64,000 nt of DNA from Pseudomonas sp. LS.1a (GTDB taxonomy: Bacteria > Pseudomonadota > Gammaproteobacteria > Pseudomonadales > Pseudomonadaceae). Location of the stretch: positions 3,140,001 to 3,204,000 of the forward strand of contig NZ_CP092827.1 of the NCBI RefSeq assembly GCF_022533585.1. Reading direction: 5' to 3'. Positions 9,273 through 18,600 of the stretch are shown here, piece after piece. Below the pieces are notes generated by a model that was not told the origin of the DNA, ran no database searches, and was given only the letters and a program-made list of their open reading frames with translations. The number at the start of each line of letters is the position of its first letter. The stretch's first letter is position 1. Made by a program: the position numbers and the translations under genes.

Positions 9273-9746
9273 ATGGCAGCCAAACCCATTCCCGAAGGCC
9301 AGCACAGCATCACCCCCTACCTGGCCATCAACGACGCCGCCAAGGCCATCGAGTTCTACAAGAAGGCCTTCGCTGCCGTCGAGATGTTCCGCCTCGACGC
9401 CCCGGGGGGCCGCGTGGGCCATGCCGAGCTGAAGATCGGCGACTCGTCGCTGATGCTTGGCGACCCCTGCGACATGGAGGGCGGTCTCACCGCCAGCCAG
9501 AAGCTCAGCGGCGCAGGCGTTGGCCTGCACCTGTATGTCGAGGACTGCGACAAGGTCTACGCCCAGGCCCTGGCGGCCGGCGCCACCCAGCTGAGTGCGG
9601 TGACGGACCAGTTCTACGGCGACCGCAGCGGCACCCTGAAAGACCCGTTCGGCAACATCTGGTTCGTTTCCACCCACAAGGAGGACCTGACCCCCGACGA
9701 GATCCGCGCCCGCGCGGCGAAAATGTTCAGTGCAACTGAGCGGTAA
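9273..9746 (+). CDS. VOC-family (PhnB/glyoxalase-like) protein
   Basis: 157 aa from ATG 9273 with AAGGAGAG upstream. Two beta-alpha-beta-beta-beta modules of the vicinal-oxygen-chelate fold are visible: ITPYLAINDAAKAIEFYKKAF, then HAELKIGDSSLMLGDP, followed by GVGLHLYVEDCDKVYAQALAAGA and DPFGNIWFVSTHKEDL. These are the standard PhnB-like signature. Members are mostly of unknown substrate (some bind or modify small molecules). The 110-nt gap to the upstream dehydrogenase suggests a separate or loosely coupled transcript. Confidence 0.85.
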   Translation: MAAKPIPEGQHSITPYLAINDAAKAIEFYKKAFAAVEMFRLDAPGGRVGHAELKIGDSSLMLGDPCDMEGGLTASQKLSGAGVGLHLYVEDCDKVYAQALAAGATQLSAVTDQFYGDRSGTLKDPFGNIWFVSTHKEDLTPDEIRARAAKMFSATER

Positions 9747-9802
9747 GTTGAAAGCGGCGCGACTTTGCTTGAAGCTTGGAGCTCGTAGCTGGGAGCTGCT
9801 TC

Positions 9803-10984
9803 ATGCGAATCATCGACAAAACCGCCGCACAGGTCCGTAGCCTGACCCCCGCAGAAGAGGAGCTGCTGGTCGGCTTTGCCACCGGCAGCCTCACCGGCCC
9901 ACGCCTGCTACAGGCCAACCAGCTGCTGATGAAGGTACGCAACGCCAACCAGTGGCTGGCCTGCGACTGCCGCAGCGATGCCTTGCCGGTGCTCAATGTC
10001 ACCCTCAACGGCAACACCGGTACGCTGTTTCTCAAGAACAACCCGGGTACTGCCGAGCACGCGCCCGGCTGCCCGTTCACCAAGGACGAGCGAGAAGCGG
10101 CCGAACGCGAAAACGACCCCGCGCCACCCGCTGCCTGGCTACCGCCCGACACACCGTTGCGCCTGATCGGCGACTTCCGCAGCGGCACCACCAGTGGCGG
10201 CGGCGATGGCAGCGAACGCCGTGAACAACAGCGCCTGCTGTCACTGCTGCTGACCTGGATCGAAACCAGCGGCCTCAACCTGTATGCCACGCACCTGAAA
10301 AAGGACCTGACCGGGCAATTTGCCGAGTTGCGCAGCGTGGCCAGCCGCTATCCGCTGCTGGAACGGGTCCCCGCCAGCAACTATCTGGAAACCCGCCTGG
10401 ACATGAAGCACATGATGATGCTCAAGTCCCGCCTGCGCGAAGCCACGGTGTTCGGCAACCATCGCCGCCACGGCCTGCTGCTGGACTGCGTGGACCAGAT
10501 AAAAGGGCGCAAGCTGTTCAACAACCGCAGTGAAGACGGCTTCGACTTCCAGGGCCACCACCTGTACTGGGGCGGCAACCGCACCGCCGGGCCGTTACTG
10601 GCCTTGGCGCTGTACTCGCCGACCAGTGCCGGCAGCCATTTCTACGAGCTGATTCATGTGGCCAGCGTGCCGGTGCTGTCCCGCGCCCACCTGTTCCCGG
10701 TATATCGGGACGAAGAACGCGAGCCGCTCAAGGCCCTGGTATCGCTGGTCGACTGGATGGCCAGCAAGGGTGTGAAAGTGCAAATGCGCCGCCCGGTGAT
10801 CGGTGGCCAGGTGATGGATGAACTGGTGATGACCTCGGACCAGGACCGGGTATTGTCGGTGTCGTTGCTGGAGCAACCCATCGGGCCCGAACCGGATACC
10901 GAGAATTTCAAGCGCTACGCCGACTTCAAGAGCCTGGAAACCTTCCGCAAGTTCGTAGCGGGCTTCTTCATGCGCGAGCGCTGA
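9803..10984 (+). CDS. conserved hypothetical protein with N-terminal cysteine cluster
   Basis: About 393 aa from ATG 9803 (GGGAGCTGCTTC upstream; an in-frame ATG at 9776 lacks a ribosome binding site). Near residues 45-90 it has NQWLACDCRSD, then HAPGCPF, a possible C-x-C...H-x3-C metal site. The rest is a soluble alpha/beta protein with segments FYELIHVASVPVLSRAHLFPVY and DWMASKGVKVQMRRPVIGG, reminiscent of nuclease or DUF1173-like proteins, but I cannot name a function. It ends just before a 29-bp-arm palindrome shared with the convergent ilvA gene. Confidence 0.7.
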   Translation: MRIIDKTAAQVRSLTPAEEELLVGFATGSLTGPRLLQANQLLMKVRNANQWLACDCRSDALPVLNVTLNGNTGTLFLKNNPGTAEHAPGCPFTKDEREAAERENDPAPPAAWLPPDTPLRLIGDFRSGTTSGGGDGSERREQQRLLSLLLTWIETSGLNLYATHLKKDLTGQFAELRSVASRYPLLERVPASNYLETRLDMKHMMMLKSRLREATVFGNHRRHGLLLDCVDQIKGRKLFNNRSEDGFDFQGHHLYWGGNRTAGPLLALALYSPTSAGSHFYELIHVASVPVLSRAHLFPVYRDEEREPLKALVSLVDWMASKGVKVQMRRPVIGGQVMDELVMTSDQDRVLSVSLLEQPIGPEPDTENFKRYADFKSLETFRKFVAGFFMRER

Positions 10985-11006
10985 GGGCCGTGGGCTCGCC
11001 TTGATC

Positions 11007-11068
11007 TTTATAGCGCCTGTCAGATCGAGCGCCGCCCGCGCGGCGCTCGATCTGACAGGCGCTATAAA
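11007..11068. terminator. 29-bp perfect inverted repeat between convergent genes
   Basis: The arms 11007-11035 (starts TTTATAGCGCCTGTCAGATC) and 11040-11068 are exact reverse complements around a 4-nt loop (CCGC). The hairpin starts with TTTA and ends with TAAA, so each strand reads a short A/T tract at its 3' end. It sits between the stop of the hypothetical gene (10984) and the 3' end of ilvA (11087) and is best read as a bidirectional transcription terminator. Confidence 0.7.
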
Positions 11069-11086
11069 TCCCGTGGTGTACCGAAA

Positions 11087-12646
11087 TCACCCCAGGAACA
11101 GCTTGTACGCCGGGTTGTCGGTCTCATCCCAGTAGCGGTACCCCATCTCATCCAGCGCCAACGGCAACCCCGTCAACTCATCCCGCGGCACTTCCAGCGC
11201 GGCGAAAACCCGGGCCTCTGCCGCACCATGGTTGCGGTAATGGAACAGGCTGATGTTCCAACGCTTGCCAAGCCGCTCCAGAAAGCCCAGCAACGCCCCG
11301 GGCCGCTCGGGGAATTCGAAGCGCAGCACCCGCTCGTCAGCCCCGGGCGCGGCATGGCCGCCCACAGTATGCCGTACATGCAGTTTGGCCAGTTCGTTGT
11401 CGGTCAGGTCCAGTACGCTGTAGCCCTGCTCGCGCAGGCTGGCCAGCAACTGCTCGCGTGGGTCGTGCAGCGGGTGTGTCTGCACACCCACGAACAGGCG
11501 CGCCTCCTTGCCAGGGTAATAGCGGTAGTTGAACTCGGTGATCTGTCGCTTGCCCAGGGCCTGGCAGAAGGCGCGGAAGCTGCCCGGCTGTTCCGGGATG
11601 GTGACAGCGATGATCGCCTCGCGCTGCTCGCCCAGTTCGGCACGCTCAGCCACATGGCGCAGGCGGTCGAAGTTGACATTGGCCCCGGAGTCGATGGCCA
11701 CCAGGGTCTGCCCCTGCACGCCGTCGCGCGCCACGTACTTCTTGATCCCGGCCACGGCCAGGGCGCCGGACGGCTCGGTGATCGAGCGGGTGTCGTCATA
11801 GATGTCCTTGATCGCCGCGCACAGCTCGTCGCTGCTCACGGTGACCACCTCGTCAACGAAGTGCCGGCACAACTCGAAGCAATGGGCGCCGATCTGCGCC
11901 ACCGCCACACCATCGGCGAAGGTGCCAACCTGCGGCAGGATCACCCGCTCACCGGCGGCCATGGCAGCCTGCAGGCAGTTGGAGTCCTCCGGCTCGACGC
12001 CGATCACCTTCACCTCAGGGCGCAGGTACTTCACATAGGCGGCAATGCCAGCAATCAGCCCACCGCCACCCACCGGTACGAAGATGGCATCCAGCGCCCC
12101 CGGGCGCTGGCGCAGGATCTCCATGGCCACGGTGCCCTGCCCGGCGATCACATCCGGGTCGTCGAACGGTGGCACGAAGGTGGCGCCTTCGCTGTCGGCC
12201 AGTTTCAGCGCGTGGGCCAAGGCATGGGGGAAGCTCTCACCGTGCAGCACTACATGGCCACCGCGCGAACGTACCCCTTCCACCTTCAGCGACGGCGTGG
12301 TGGTCGGCATGACGATGGTGGCCTTCATGCCCAGGTGGGATGCCGCCAGGGCCACGCCCTGGGCATGGTTGCCCGCAGAGGCGGTGATCACCCCGCGCTC
12401 GCGCTGCACGGTACTCAGGCGTGACAAACGGGTGTAGGCACCGCGGATCTTGAACGAGAAGGTAGGCTGCAGGTCTTCCCGCTTGAGCAACACCTGGTTG
12501 CCCAGGCTGGCAGACAACGCGGGCGCAGCCTGAAGGGGCGTTTCGATGGCCAGGTCGTACACCGGGGCGGCAAGAATGCGCCGCACCTGCTCCGACAGCA
12601 GTTGCTGAGGGGTGACGGTAGAGCGAGGGCTGACGAAGCTGGTCAT
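11087..12646 (-). CDS. ilvA: threonine dehydratase (biosynthetic, IlvA)
   Basis: 519 aa, starting at MTSFVSPRSTVTP. This ATG is preceded by AAGGAGTCACCG; the upstream in-frame ATG (12670) lies before that Shine-Dalgarno. PLP-dependent deamination of threonine to 2-oxobutyrate, first step of isoleucine synthesis. The PLP lysine is in FSFKIRGAYTRL, the phosphate-binding glycine loop is VGGGGLIAG, and SxGNHAQG is visible. Two ACT-like C-terminal regulatory repeats occur at about residues 345-420 (IAVTIPEQPGSFRAFCQALG) and 440-515 (LRFEFPERPGALLGFLERLG), as in isoleucine-inhibited IlvA. The upstream leader encodes an isoleucine-rich peptide and an intrinsic terminator, implying attenuation. Confidence 0.95.
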   Translation of the reverse strand: MTSFVSPRSTVTPQQLLSEQVRRILAAPVYDLAIETPLQAAPALSASLGNQVLLKREDLQPTFSFKIRGAYTRLSRLSTVQRERGVITASAGNHAQGVALAASHLGMKATIVMPTTTPSLKVEGVRSRGGHVVLHGESFPHALAHALKLADSEGATFVPPFDDPDVIAGQGTVAMEILRQRPGALDAIFVPVGGGGLIAGIAAYVKYLRPEVKVIGVEPEDSNCLQAAMAAGERVILPQVGTFADGVAVAQIGAHCFELCRHFVDEVVTVSSDELCAAIKDIYDDTRSITEPSGALAVAGIKKYVARDGVQGQTLVAIDSGANVNFDRLRHVAERAELGEQREAIIAVTIPEQPGSFRAFCQALGKRQITEFNYRYYPGKEARLFVGVQTHPLHDPREQLLASLREQGYSVLDLTDNELAKLHVRHTVGGHAAPGADERVLRFEFPERPGALLGFLERLGKRWNISLFHYRNHGAAEARVFAALEVPRDELTGLPLALDEMGYRYWDETDNPAYKLFLG

Positions 12647-12690
12647 CGGTGACTCCTTGGCTGTGTTCACGTTGCCCAGGAGTCAGAGAG

Positions 12691-12715
12691 AAAAACCCGC
12701 CTCCAGGGCGGGTTC
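12691..12715 (-). terminator. attenuator terminator upstream of ilvA
   Basis: On the minus strand, AACCCGCC pairs with GGCGGGTT around a five-base loop, followed directly by a run of five or more T (read from 12695 down). It lies between the leader peptide stop (12730) and the ilvA start (12646), the correct position for a transcription attenuator. Confidence 0.85.
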
Positions 12716-12729
12716 GGTGCACGTACGCG

Positions 12730-12792
12730 CTAGCCCGCCAAGCTGATAATGGCGGTAATAATAATGGCGTTGACGTGCGGGAAAGTATTCAT
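12730..12792 (-). CDS. ilvA leader peptide (isoleucine-rich, 20 aa)
   Basis: ATG at 12792 to TAG at 12730-12732 encodes MNTFPHVNAIIITAIISLAG. Five of 20 codons are isoleucine (Ile-Ile-Ile-Thr-Ala-Ile-Ile), with two threonines and one each of valine and leucine. Ribosome stalling at the Ile codons when charged tRNA-Ile is scarce would be expected to disrupt the downstream terminator, as in ilv/leu leaders of enteric bacteria. There is no Shine-Dalgarno before the ATG; the candidate promoter places the transcript start only a few bases upstream, so translation may be nearly leaderless. Confidence 0.85.
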   Translation of the reverse strand: MNTFPHVNAIIITAIISLAG

Positions 12793-12800
12793 GGGATAGG

Positions 12801-12830
12801 AACTTAGCCGGTAGTGCGGCACAAAGTCAA
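12801..12830 (-). promoter_or_regulatory. candidate sigma-70 promoter for the ilvA leader
   Basis: Minus strand TTGACT (12830-12825, 5 of 6 to consensus) is followed after 18 nt by TAAGTT (12806-12801), a weak -10. The predicted start would be near 12794, next to the leader ATG. The -35 overlaps the 3' end of the PACE gene. Confidence 0.4.
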
Positions 12831-13258
12831 CACTTCGCCTGCTGCGCCGAAAGCGGCACATCGAACACCTTGTCGAAGCCCCACTGGAAGACAAACGCGT
12901 AAACGAAGAAGAACACGAACAACGCCAGGTTGGTCAGCAACGCCGCCCACAAGCTGACATCCAGCCAGTACGCCACCAGCGGCAGCAGGATCAGCACCAG
13001 CCCGCCCTCGAAGCCCAGCGCATGCAGCAGGCGCCGCAGGAACGTGCGCTCGCGCTGGAGCTGGCGCGCTTCCCAGCGCTCGAACACCCAGTTGTAGCCC
13101 ATGTTCCAGCTCATCGCGATGCCCGACATCAGCACCGACAGCACGGTCGACTGCGCCATGCCGGCACCGAACGCCAGCTCCAGCGCGGGCGCCACGCAGG
13201 CGACGGCGATGGCTTCGTAAAGAATGGCCTGGACAATCTTGCGTGCCTTGCCTTGCAT
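12827..13258 (-). CDS. PACE-family multidrug efflux transporter
   Basis: 143 aa with four predicted membrane helices arranged as two tandem bacterial-transmembrane-pair units: ILYEAIAVACVAPALELAFG, VLSVLMSGIAMSWNMGYNWVFE, GLVLILLPLVAYWLDV and LLTNLALFVFFFVYAFVFQW. The conserved N-W/N-Y in each even helix and FD(K) near the C-terminus are hallmarks of the proteobacterial antimicrobial compound efflux (chlorhexidine, AceI-like) family. Expected: proton-driven efflux of biguanides or polyamines at the inner membrane. It is divergent from nfrB and upstream of, but not clearly co-transcribed with, ilvA. Confidence 0.9.
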   Translation of the reverse strand: MQGKARKIVQAILYEAIAVACVAPALELAFGAGMAQSTVLSVLMSGIAMSWNMGYNWVFERWEARQLQRERTFLRRLLHALGFEGGLVLILLPLVAYWLDVSLWAALLTNLALFVFFFVYAFVFQWGFDKVFDVPLSAQQAKC

Positions 13259-13419
13259 GTTCAGCTCCCTGGTTCAACGACCTGTAAAGCTACAAGAAGT
13301 GGCCCACAAGAAAAAGCCAGAAATTTGGACAAGCCTGCGTTCGGCTGCTTGTATCTATCCAGTACAAACGGCGACAAGTCGTACAACTTCGTCCAGGGAA
13401 TCGAACGAGGATAAAGACG

Positions 13420-13455
13420 ATGGCCCACCCCTTCCTGCCGGTGTCCGCCACATGA
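13420..13455 (+). other. possible 11-codon upstream ORF coupled to nfrB
   Basis: ATG 13420 is preceded by GAGGATAAAGACG and encodes MAHPFLPVSAT with its TGA overlapping the nfrB ATG (ATGA at 13452-13455). nfrB itself lacks an obvious Shine-Dalgarno, so translation may reach it by termination-reinitiation from this mini-ORF. Equally, it may be coincidence. Confidence 0.35.
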
Positions 13456-15626
13456 GCCTGGCATTCATCGATTTTCTCACCTACGTGCTGTTCGGCCTGA
13501 AGATCCTCGCGATCGTCCTGGCCTCGCTGATGTTCCTGCTGGGCCTGGATGACCTGTTCATCGACCTGTGCTACTGGGGTCGCAAGCTTATCCGGCGTTT
13601 TCGCATCTACGACAAGTACGAGAAAGCCGACGAAAAACGCCTGTACGAGGTACCGGAGAAGCCTCTGGCCATCATGGTCCCAGCCTGGAACGAAGTGGGC
13701 GTGGTCGGTGAGATGGCGCGCCTGGCTGCCTCGACCATCGACTACGAGAACTACCAGATCTTCGTCGGTACCTACCCCAACGACCCGCAAACCCAGGCCG
13801 ATGTCGACGCGGTGTGCCTGCACTACCCCAACGTGCACAAGGTGGTCTGCGCCCGCCCCGGCCCTACCAGCAAGGCCGACTGCCTGAACAACATCATCGA
13901 CGCGCTGCTGCGCTTCCAGCAGGACGCCGGCATCGAGTTCGCCGGCTTCATCCTGCACGACGCCGAAGATGTGATCTCGCCCATGGAACTGCGCCTGTTC
14001 AACTACCTGTTGCCGAACAAGGACATGATCCAGATCCCCGTGTACCCCTATGCACCGGAATGGAAAGGTTTCACCGCCGGCCACTATGTCGACGAGTTCG
14101 CCGAAAACCACGGCAAGGACGTGATCGTGCGCGAGGCACTGACCGGCCAGGTGCCCAGCGCCGGGGTCGGCACCTGCTTCAGCCGCCGCGCCATCAGTGC
14201 GCTGCTCGAGGACGGCGACGGCATCGCCTTCGACGTGCAGAGCCTCACCGAAGACTACGACATCGGTTTTCGCCTGAAGCAAAAGGGCATGAAGTGCATT
14301 TTTGCCCGCTATTCCATCACCGACCCGGCGCTGACCCTGAAGCAGGAATGGCGCCCGGGCATGAGCCGTGAATTCGCCCAGGTGATCTGCGTGCGCGAGC
14401 ACTTCCCGCGCGACTGGCAGCATGCCATACGGCAGAAGTCGCGGTGGATTGTCGGCATCGTCTTCCAGGGCACCAGCAACCTGGGCTGGAGCCGCAAGGG
14501 CGCGCTCAACTACTTCCTCTGGCGTGACCGCCGCGGCCTGTTCGCCTACCTGCTGAGTTTCCTGGTCAACCTGTTGCTGCTGGTGTTGCTGGCCATGTGG
14601 CTGGTCACGGTGATTGCGCCAGAGTCGTGGCGCTTCATGTCGATCCTCAGCGACAGCTGGCTGCTGACCACTTTGCTGTGGCTGAACGGGCTGATGCTGT
14701 TCAACCGCCTGTTCCAGCGCGCCTGGTTCGTCACCCGCTTCTATGGCATCGGCGAAGGCTTGCTGTCGGCGCCGCGGATGATGTGGAGCAACTTCGTCAA
14801 CTTCTTCGCCAACCTGCGTGCCCTGCGCCAGGTGATGGAAATGGGCGACTCGCGGCGTGTGGCCTGGGACAAGACCACCCACGAATTCCCCGCCATCGCC
14901 GCCCCCGCTCGCACGCCGCTGGGCCAGCGCCTGGTGGCCAAGGGTCTGATCAGCGACGAACAGCTGCAACAGGCGATCACCAGCCCGGTACGCCGGCGCC
15001 TGGGCCGCGAGCTGCTGCTGCGCGGCTGGCTGAACAGCGAACAGTTGGTGGCCACCCTGGCCGAGCAACTGGACCTGCCCTGGGCACCGCTCAACCCGTT
15101 CAAGCTCGACCCGCAACTGATCGCCAAACTGCCGCGCAAGCTGGCGACGCACTATGGCGTGCTGCCAGTGGCCGAAGACGGCGACACGCTGCTGCTGGCC
15201 AGCGAAAGCCCGGTGAGCCAGGTGTCGCTGGGGGTAATCAGCCGCCACCTGAAGCGCCCGGTCAGCGCCCGCCTGGCGCCCCAGGGCCGGGTGACCCTGG
15301 GCCTGCGCTACCACTACCCAAGCCCTTGGCAGAAGCCGGAAACCCGCGAGATGCTGGCCATCCTCGCACGCCACCAGGATGACGAAGCGCTGCTGGAGCG
15401 GGTCAGCCACCACCAGGTAATGCTCGGCGCGCTGCTGCAGGTGCGCGGCATGGTCCCGGTCACCCTGTTCAACCAGGCGCTGATCGACTTCGACCCGGAA
15501 CACCAGAGCCTCGGCGAGCACCTGATCGCCCGCGGCATCATCACCGAGCAGGTGCTGCAGCAGGCCCTGACCGAACAGGCCAGCGAACAGCAGGCCGCCT
15601 TTGACCTGACCCGGGAGGTGGCATGA
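13452..15626 (+). CDS. nfrB: NfrB-like glycosyltransferase with MshEN c-di-GMP domains
   Basis: 724 aa from ATG 13452; upstream codons in this frame encode no plausible protein. An N-terminal membrane helix (FLTYVLFGLKILAIVLASLMF) precedes a family-2 glycosyltransferase domain with ILHDAEDVISPMELR (DxD-like), the TED segment SLTEDYDIGFRL and QKSRWIVG (QxxRW), then two or more membrane helices near residues 370-430. The C-terminal half carries MshEN-type motifs: PLGQRLVAKGLISDEQLQQA, RLGRELLLRGWLNSEQL and SLGEHLIARGIITEQVLQQA. In E. coli NfrB is the inner-membrane synthase of a c-di-GMP-controlled polysaccharide used as receptor by phage N4. It overlaps nfrA by 4 nt. Confidence 0.88.
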   Translation: MSLAFIDFLTYVLFGLKILAIVLASLMFLLGLDDLFIDLCYWGRKLIRRFRIYDKYEKADEKRLYEVPEKPLAIMVPAWNEVGVVGEMARLAASTIDYENYQIFVGTYPNDPQTQADVDAVCLHYPNVHKVVCARPGPTSKADCLNNIIDALLRFQQDAGIEFAGFILHDAEDVISPMELRLFNYLLPNKDMIQIPVYPYAPEWKGFTAGHYVDEFAENHGKDVIVREALTGQVPSAGVGTCFSRRAISALLEDGDGIAFDVQSLTEDYDIGFRLKQKGMKCIFARYSITDPALTLKQEWRPGMSREFAQVICVREHFPRDWQHAIRQKSRWIVGIVFQGTSNLGWSRKGALNYFLWRDRRGLFAYLLSFLVNLLLLVLLAMWLVTVIAPESWRFMSILSDSWLLTTLLWLNGLMLFNRLFQRAWFVTRFYGIGEGLLSAPRMMWSNFVNFFANLRALRQVMEMGDSRRVAWDKTTHEFPAIAAPARTPLGQRLVAKGLISDEQLQQAITSPVRRRLGRELLLRGWLNSEQLVATLAEQLDLPWAPLNPFKLDPQLIAKLPRKLATHYGVLPVAEDGDTLLLASESPVSQVSLGVISRHLKRPVSARLAPQGRVTLGLRYHYPSPWQKPETREMLAILARHQDDEALLERVSHHQVMLGALLQVRGMVPVTLFNQALIDFDPEHQSLGEHLIARGIITEQVLQQALTEQASEQQAAFDLTREVA

Positions 15627-18600
15627 AGCCGCGCTTTTCCCTCACCTTCACTGGCCTGTTGCTATGCTCCGCCGCCCTGCCCGCCTCGGCTTCGGCGCCG
15701 ATGACCGACTTCCAGCGGTTCACCAGCTACCCGTTCATGGAGCGCAGCTACCGCGAAGCGAAGAAGGACAACTGGGCCGAGGTCGAACGCCTGACCCGCC
15801 ACGTGCTGGGCCGGGTACCGAACAACGACGAAGCCCGCACGCTGCTGGTGGAGGCCCTGGCTCACCAGCGCCGCTACAAGGAGGCCGAAGCCCTGGCCGA
15901 ACAGCTGGACGGCAGCCCCGAATACGCCAACGCCCTGCTTGAACTGCGCCTGACCTGGATCGAACAGGACCCGCCGCCGGCCAGCCAGGTGGAACAATGG
16001 CTGGCCACCAGCGATGGCACCAATCGGGTGCGCCTGTGGCAGGCCTACAGCCTGAGCCTGGCGAAATTCGGTGGCGCCGCCAAGGCGCTGGACTGGCTCA
16101 ACCAGTTGCCACCACAGAGGGACGGCCAGGTGCTGCGCCTGGCCCGGGCCAACTTCGCCGAACAACTGCGCAACTGGAAGGAAACCATCGAACAGCTGCA
16201 GCCGCTGGCCGACCAAGGCCAGTTGCCCGCGCAGGACTGGCAGCGCCTGGCCAATGCCTATATCCAGCAGGTGGATGAAAAAGGGCTGAACGCGCTGCTG
16301 CCCAGCGCCCCTTCCCCTGAAGCAGCCAACCAGGCCCGCCTGGCCATGGCCAACCGCGCCATCGCTGTCGGCCAGAACCAGCAGGCCCAGCGTTGGCTGC
16401 AAGCACTGCCGGCCGCGCAGCTGAACCAGCCAGAGCAGCGCCAGCAACTGTGGGAGCTGGCCCGCGAAGGCCACGACGCCCCCTTGGTACAGCGCCTGAG
16501 CAACCAACTGCAACGCCCCTGCCTGGAAACCGTCGACTGGCTGTCGCGCCGCGACCCGGAGCTGGCGCGCGAGCAGTTCAAGGGCTGCACCGCCAGCACC
16601 GACCCAAGGGCCTACGCCGTGCTCAGGCAACGCCTGTACGGCGACCCGCCACAGCCCCCTCAACCACGCACCGCCGCCGAATGGGAGCAACGCTATCGGC
16701 AGAGCGGCGACCTGGCCGCGCTGGAGCAGGCCACCTTCCTGCTGACGCAACAGGGCCACGGCGAACGCGCCCGGCAACTGCTGGAGCAAGCCTACGACCG
16801 TCACCAGGGCCGCCTTGCGCCGTCACTGCTGCAGCGCCTGGGCAACCTGTATGCGCGTAACGACGGGCCGCTGGACAGCCGCCGCATGCTCAGCCTGATC
16901 CCTCGGGTCGACGCCGGTACTCGTGCCCAGCTGCTCGGCCGCCTGGCCGAGGCTGGCCAGTGCGATGCCGTGCGCCAGGCCGTACCGGCTACCCCGAGCG
17001 AACCTGGCCAGTACCGCGCCCTGGGCCGCTGCGCCATGCCCGACCAGCCCGGCGAAGCGGTGGTCTACTACCAGGCCGCCGAGCGCCTGGGCGACAGCGG
17101 CAACCGCCTGCCACTGGCGTACGCCCTCGAGGCAGCCGGGGATTCCGAGGCCGCCCTGCCCATCTGGCGCAGCCTGCCCGACAGCGCCTGGACCGACAAC
17201 GCCCGCCTCACCGCCGCCCGTGGCGCGCTGAACGCTGGCGACGCGCAAGCGGCCCGGCGCTATTGGGACGCTGCCGCGCACAATGGCGCCGACGACTGGG
17301 CCCTGGGTGCCGCCATCGCCCAGCGCCAGGGCGATTACCAGGCCGCGCTGGGCTTCCAGCGCCAGGCCCTGGCGCACAACCCGCGGGCTGACCACTACTA
17401 CGCCGCCTCCAGCACCGCGCTACTGGCCGGCGACAGTGCCCAGAGCAGCGCCTGGCTGGCCGAAGCCGTGCGCCTGGCACCCGACCAGCCACGCTACCGC
17501 GCCGACTACGGCATGCGCCTGGCCGGCTCGACGGACAAGGTCCAGCGCCGCCAGTCGATCCCCTACCTGGAACGCGCCACCCACGACTTCCCCGAGGACT
17601 ACCGCCTTGGCGAAACGCTGGCCCTGCGCTATGACGAAGCCGAAGACAGCGCTTCGGCGCGCCGGGAACTGCGCCGCATCCTCGATGTGGAGCAGGACCT
17701 GGTCGACGGCGACGACGAATACGGCAGCCTGGAGGCCCGCAAGTATCGCCAGCGCCGCGCCCACGAAAGCCTGTCGCGACGCGACACCATCACCCTGGCC
17801 AGCACCTGGTCGCCGGCCGGCACCTCGACCAACGACAAGTTCCTCGACAATGGCCAGCGCAGCGGCACTTCGCGCCGCGCGCAATCGCAGAACGTGCAAC
17901 TGGCCATGTGGGACCACGCCCTGGGCGAAGAGCCCAGCCGCAACGGCAGCACCCTGTCGGTGTATGGCCGGGTGCTGTTCGGTGGGCAAAGCCGCACCGA
18001 CTATGCGCAAAGCATGGGTACCGGCGTCGGCCTGCGCTACAAGCCACTCGGCCAGGCCAACCTCAACCTGTATGCCGAGCTGTACCACCAGCGACAGATC
18101 GACGAAGAGCACTACCGCGGCCTGAGCCTGGGCCAGCTGCTGAGCCCGGCCAAGGTCGGTGGCAACTGGGGCGATTTGCGTCACCACGCCGAATCGAGCA
18201 ACGACCTGCTGTTGCGTGCCACCGCCTCGTTTCTCGACCAGGGCGACTGGCGCAACGACTGGCGCGTCGATGAAGACGACTGGAACGAGCGCTTCCTCTA
18301 CCTCGACGCCGCCTGGTGGACCCGTGCCGGCGACCACGCCTGGCTGTCGCGCTACCAACAGGGCCACGCCTGGAAGCTGCCGGGCAGCTCACCGCAAACC
18401 ATCATGCCCTATGGCTTTGTCGAGTTTTCCAGCCAGGACCCGAGCAACGACTGGCGCCAGGACACCAGGGCCGGGGTTGGTGTGCGCTGGCAATGGTGGT
18501 TCGATGACGATCGCTACAACGCCTACCGCGGTTCGCTGAAAGTGCGTGCCGAGTACCAGCAATCGCTGGGCGGCAATCTATACGAGCGCGCCAACGGCGT

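Noticed and set aside
13290..15521. 743-codon minus-strand open frame opposite nfrB
   Set aside because: Antisense shadow of a gene with clear glycosyltransferase and MshEN motifs.
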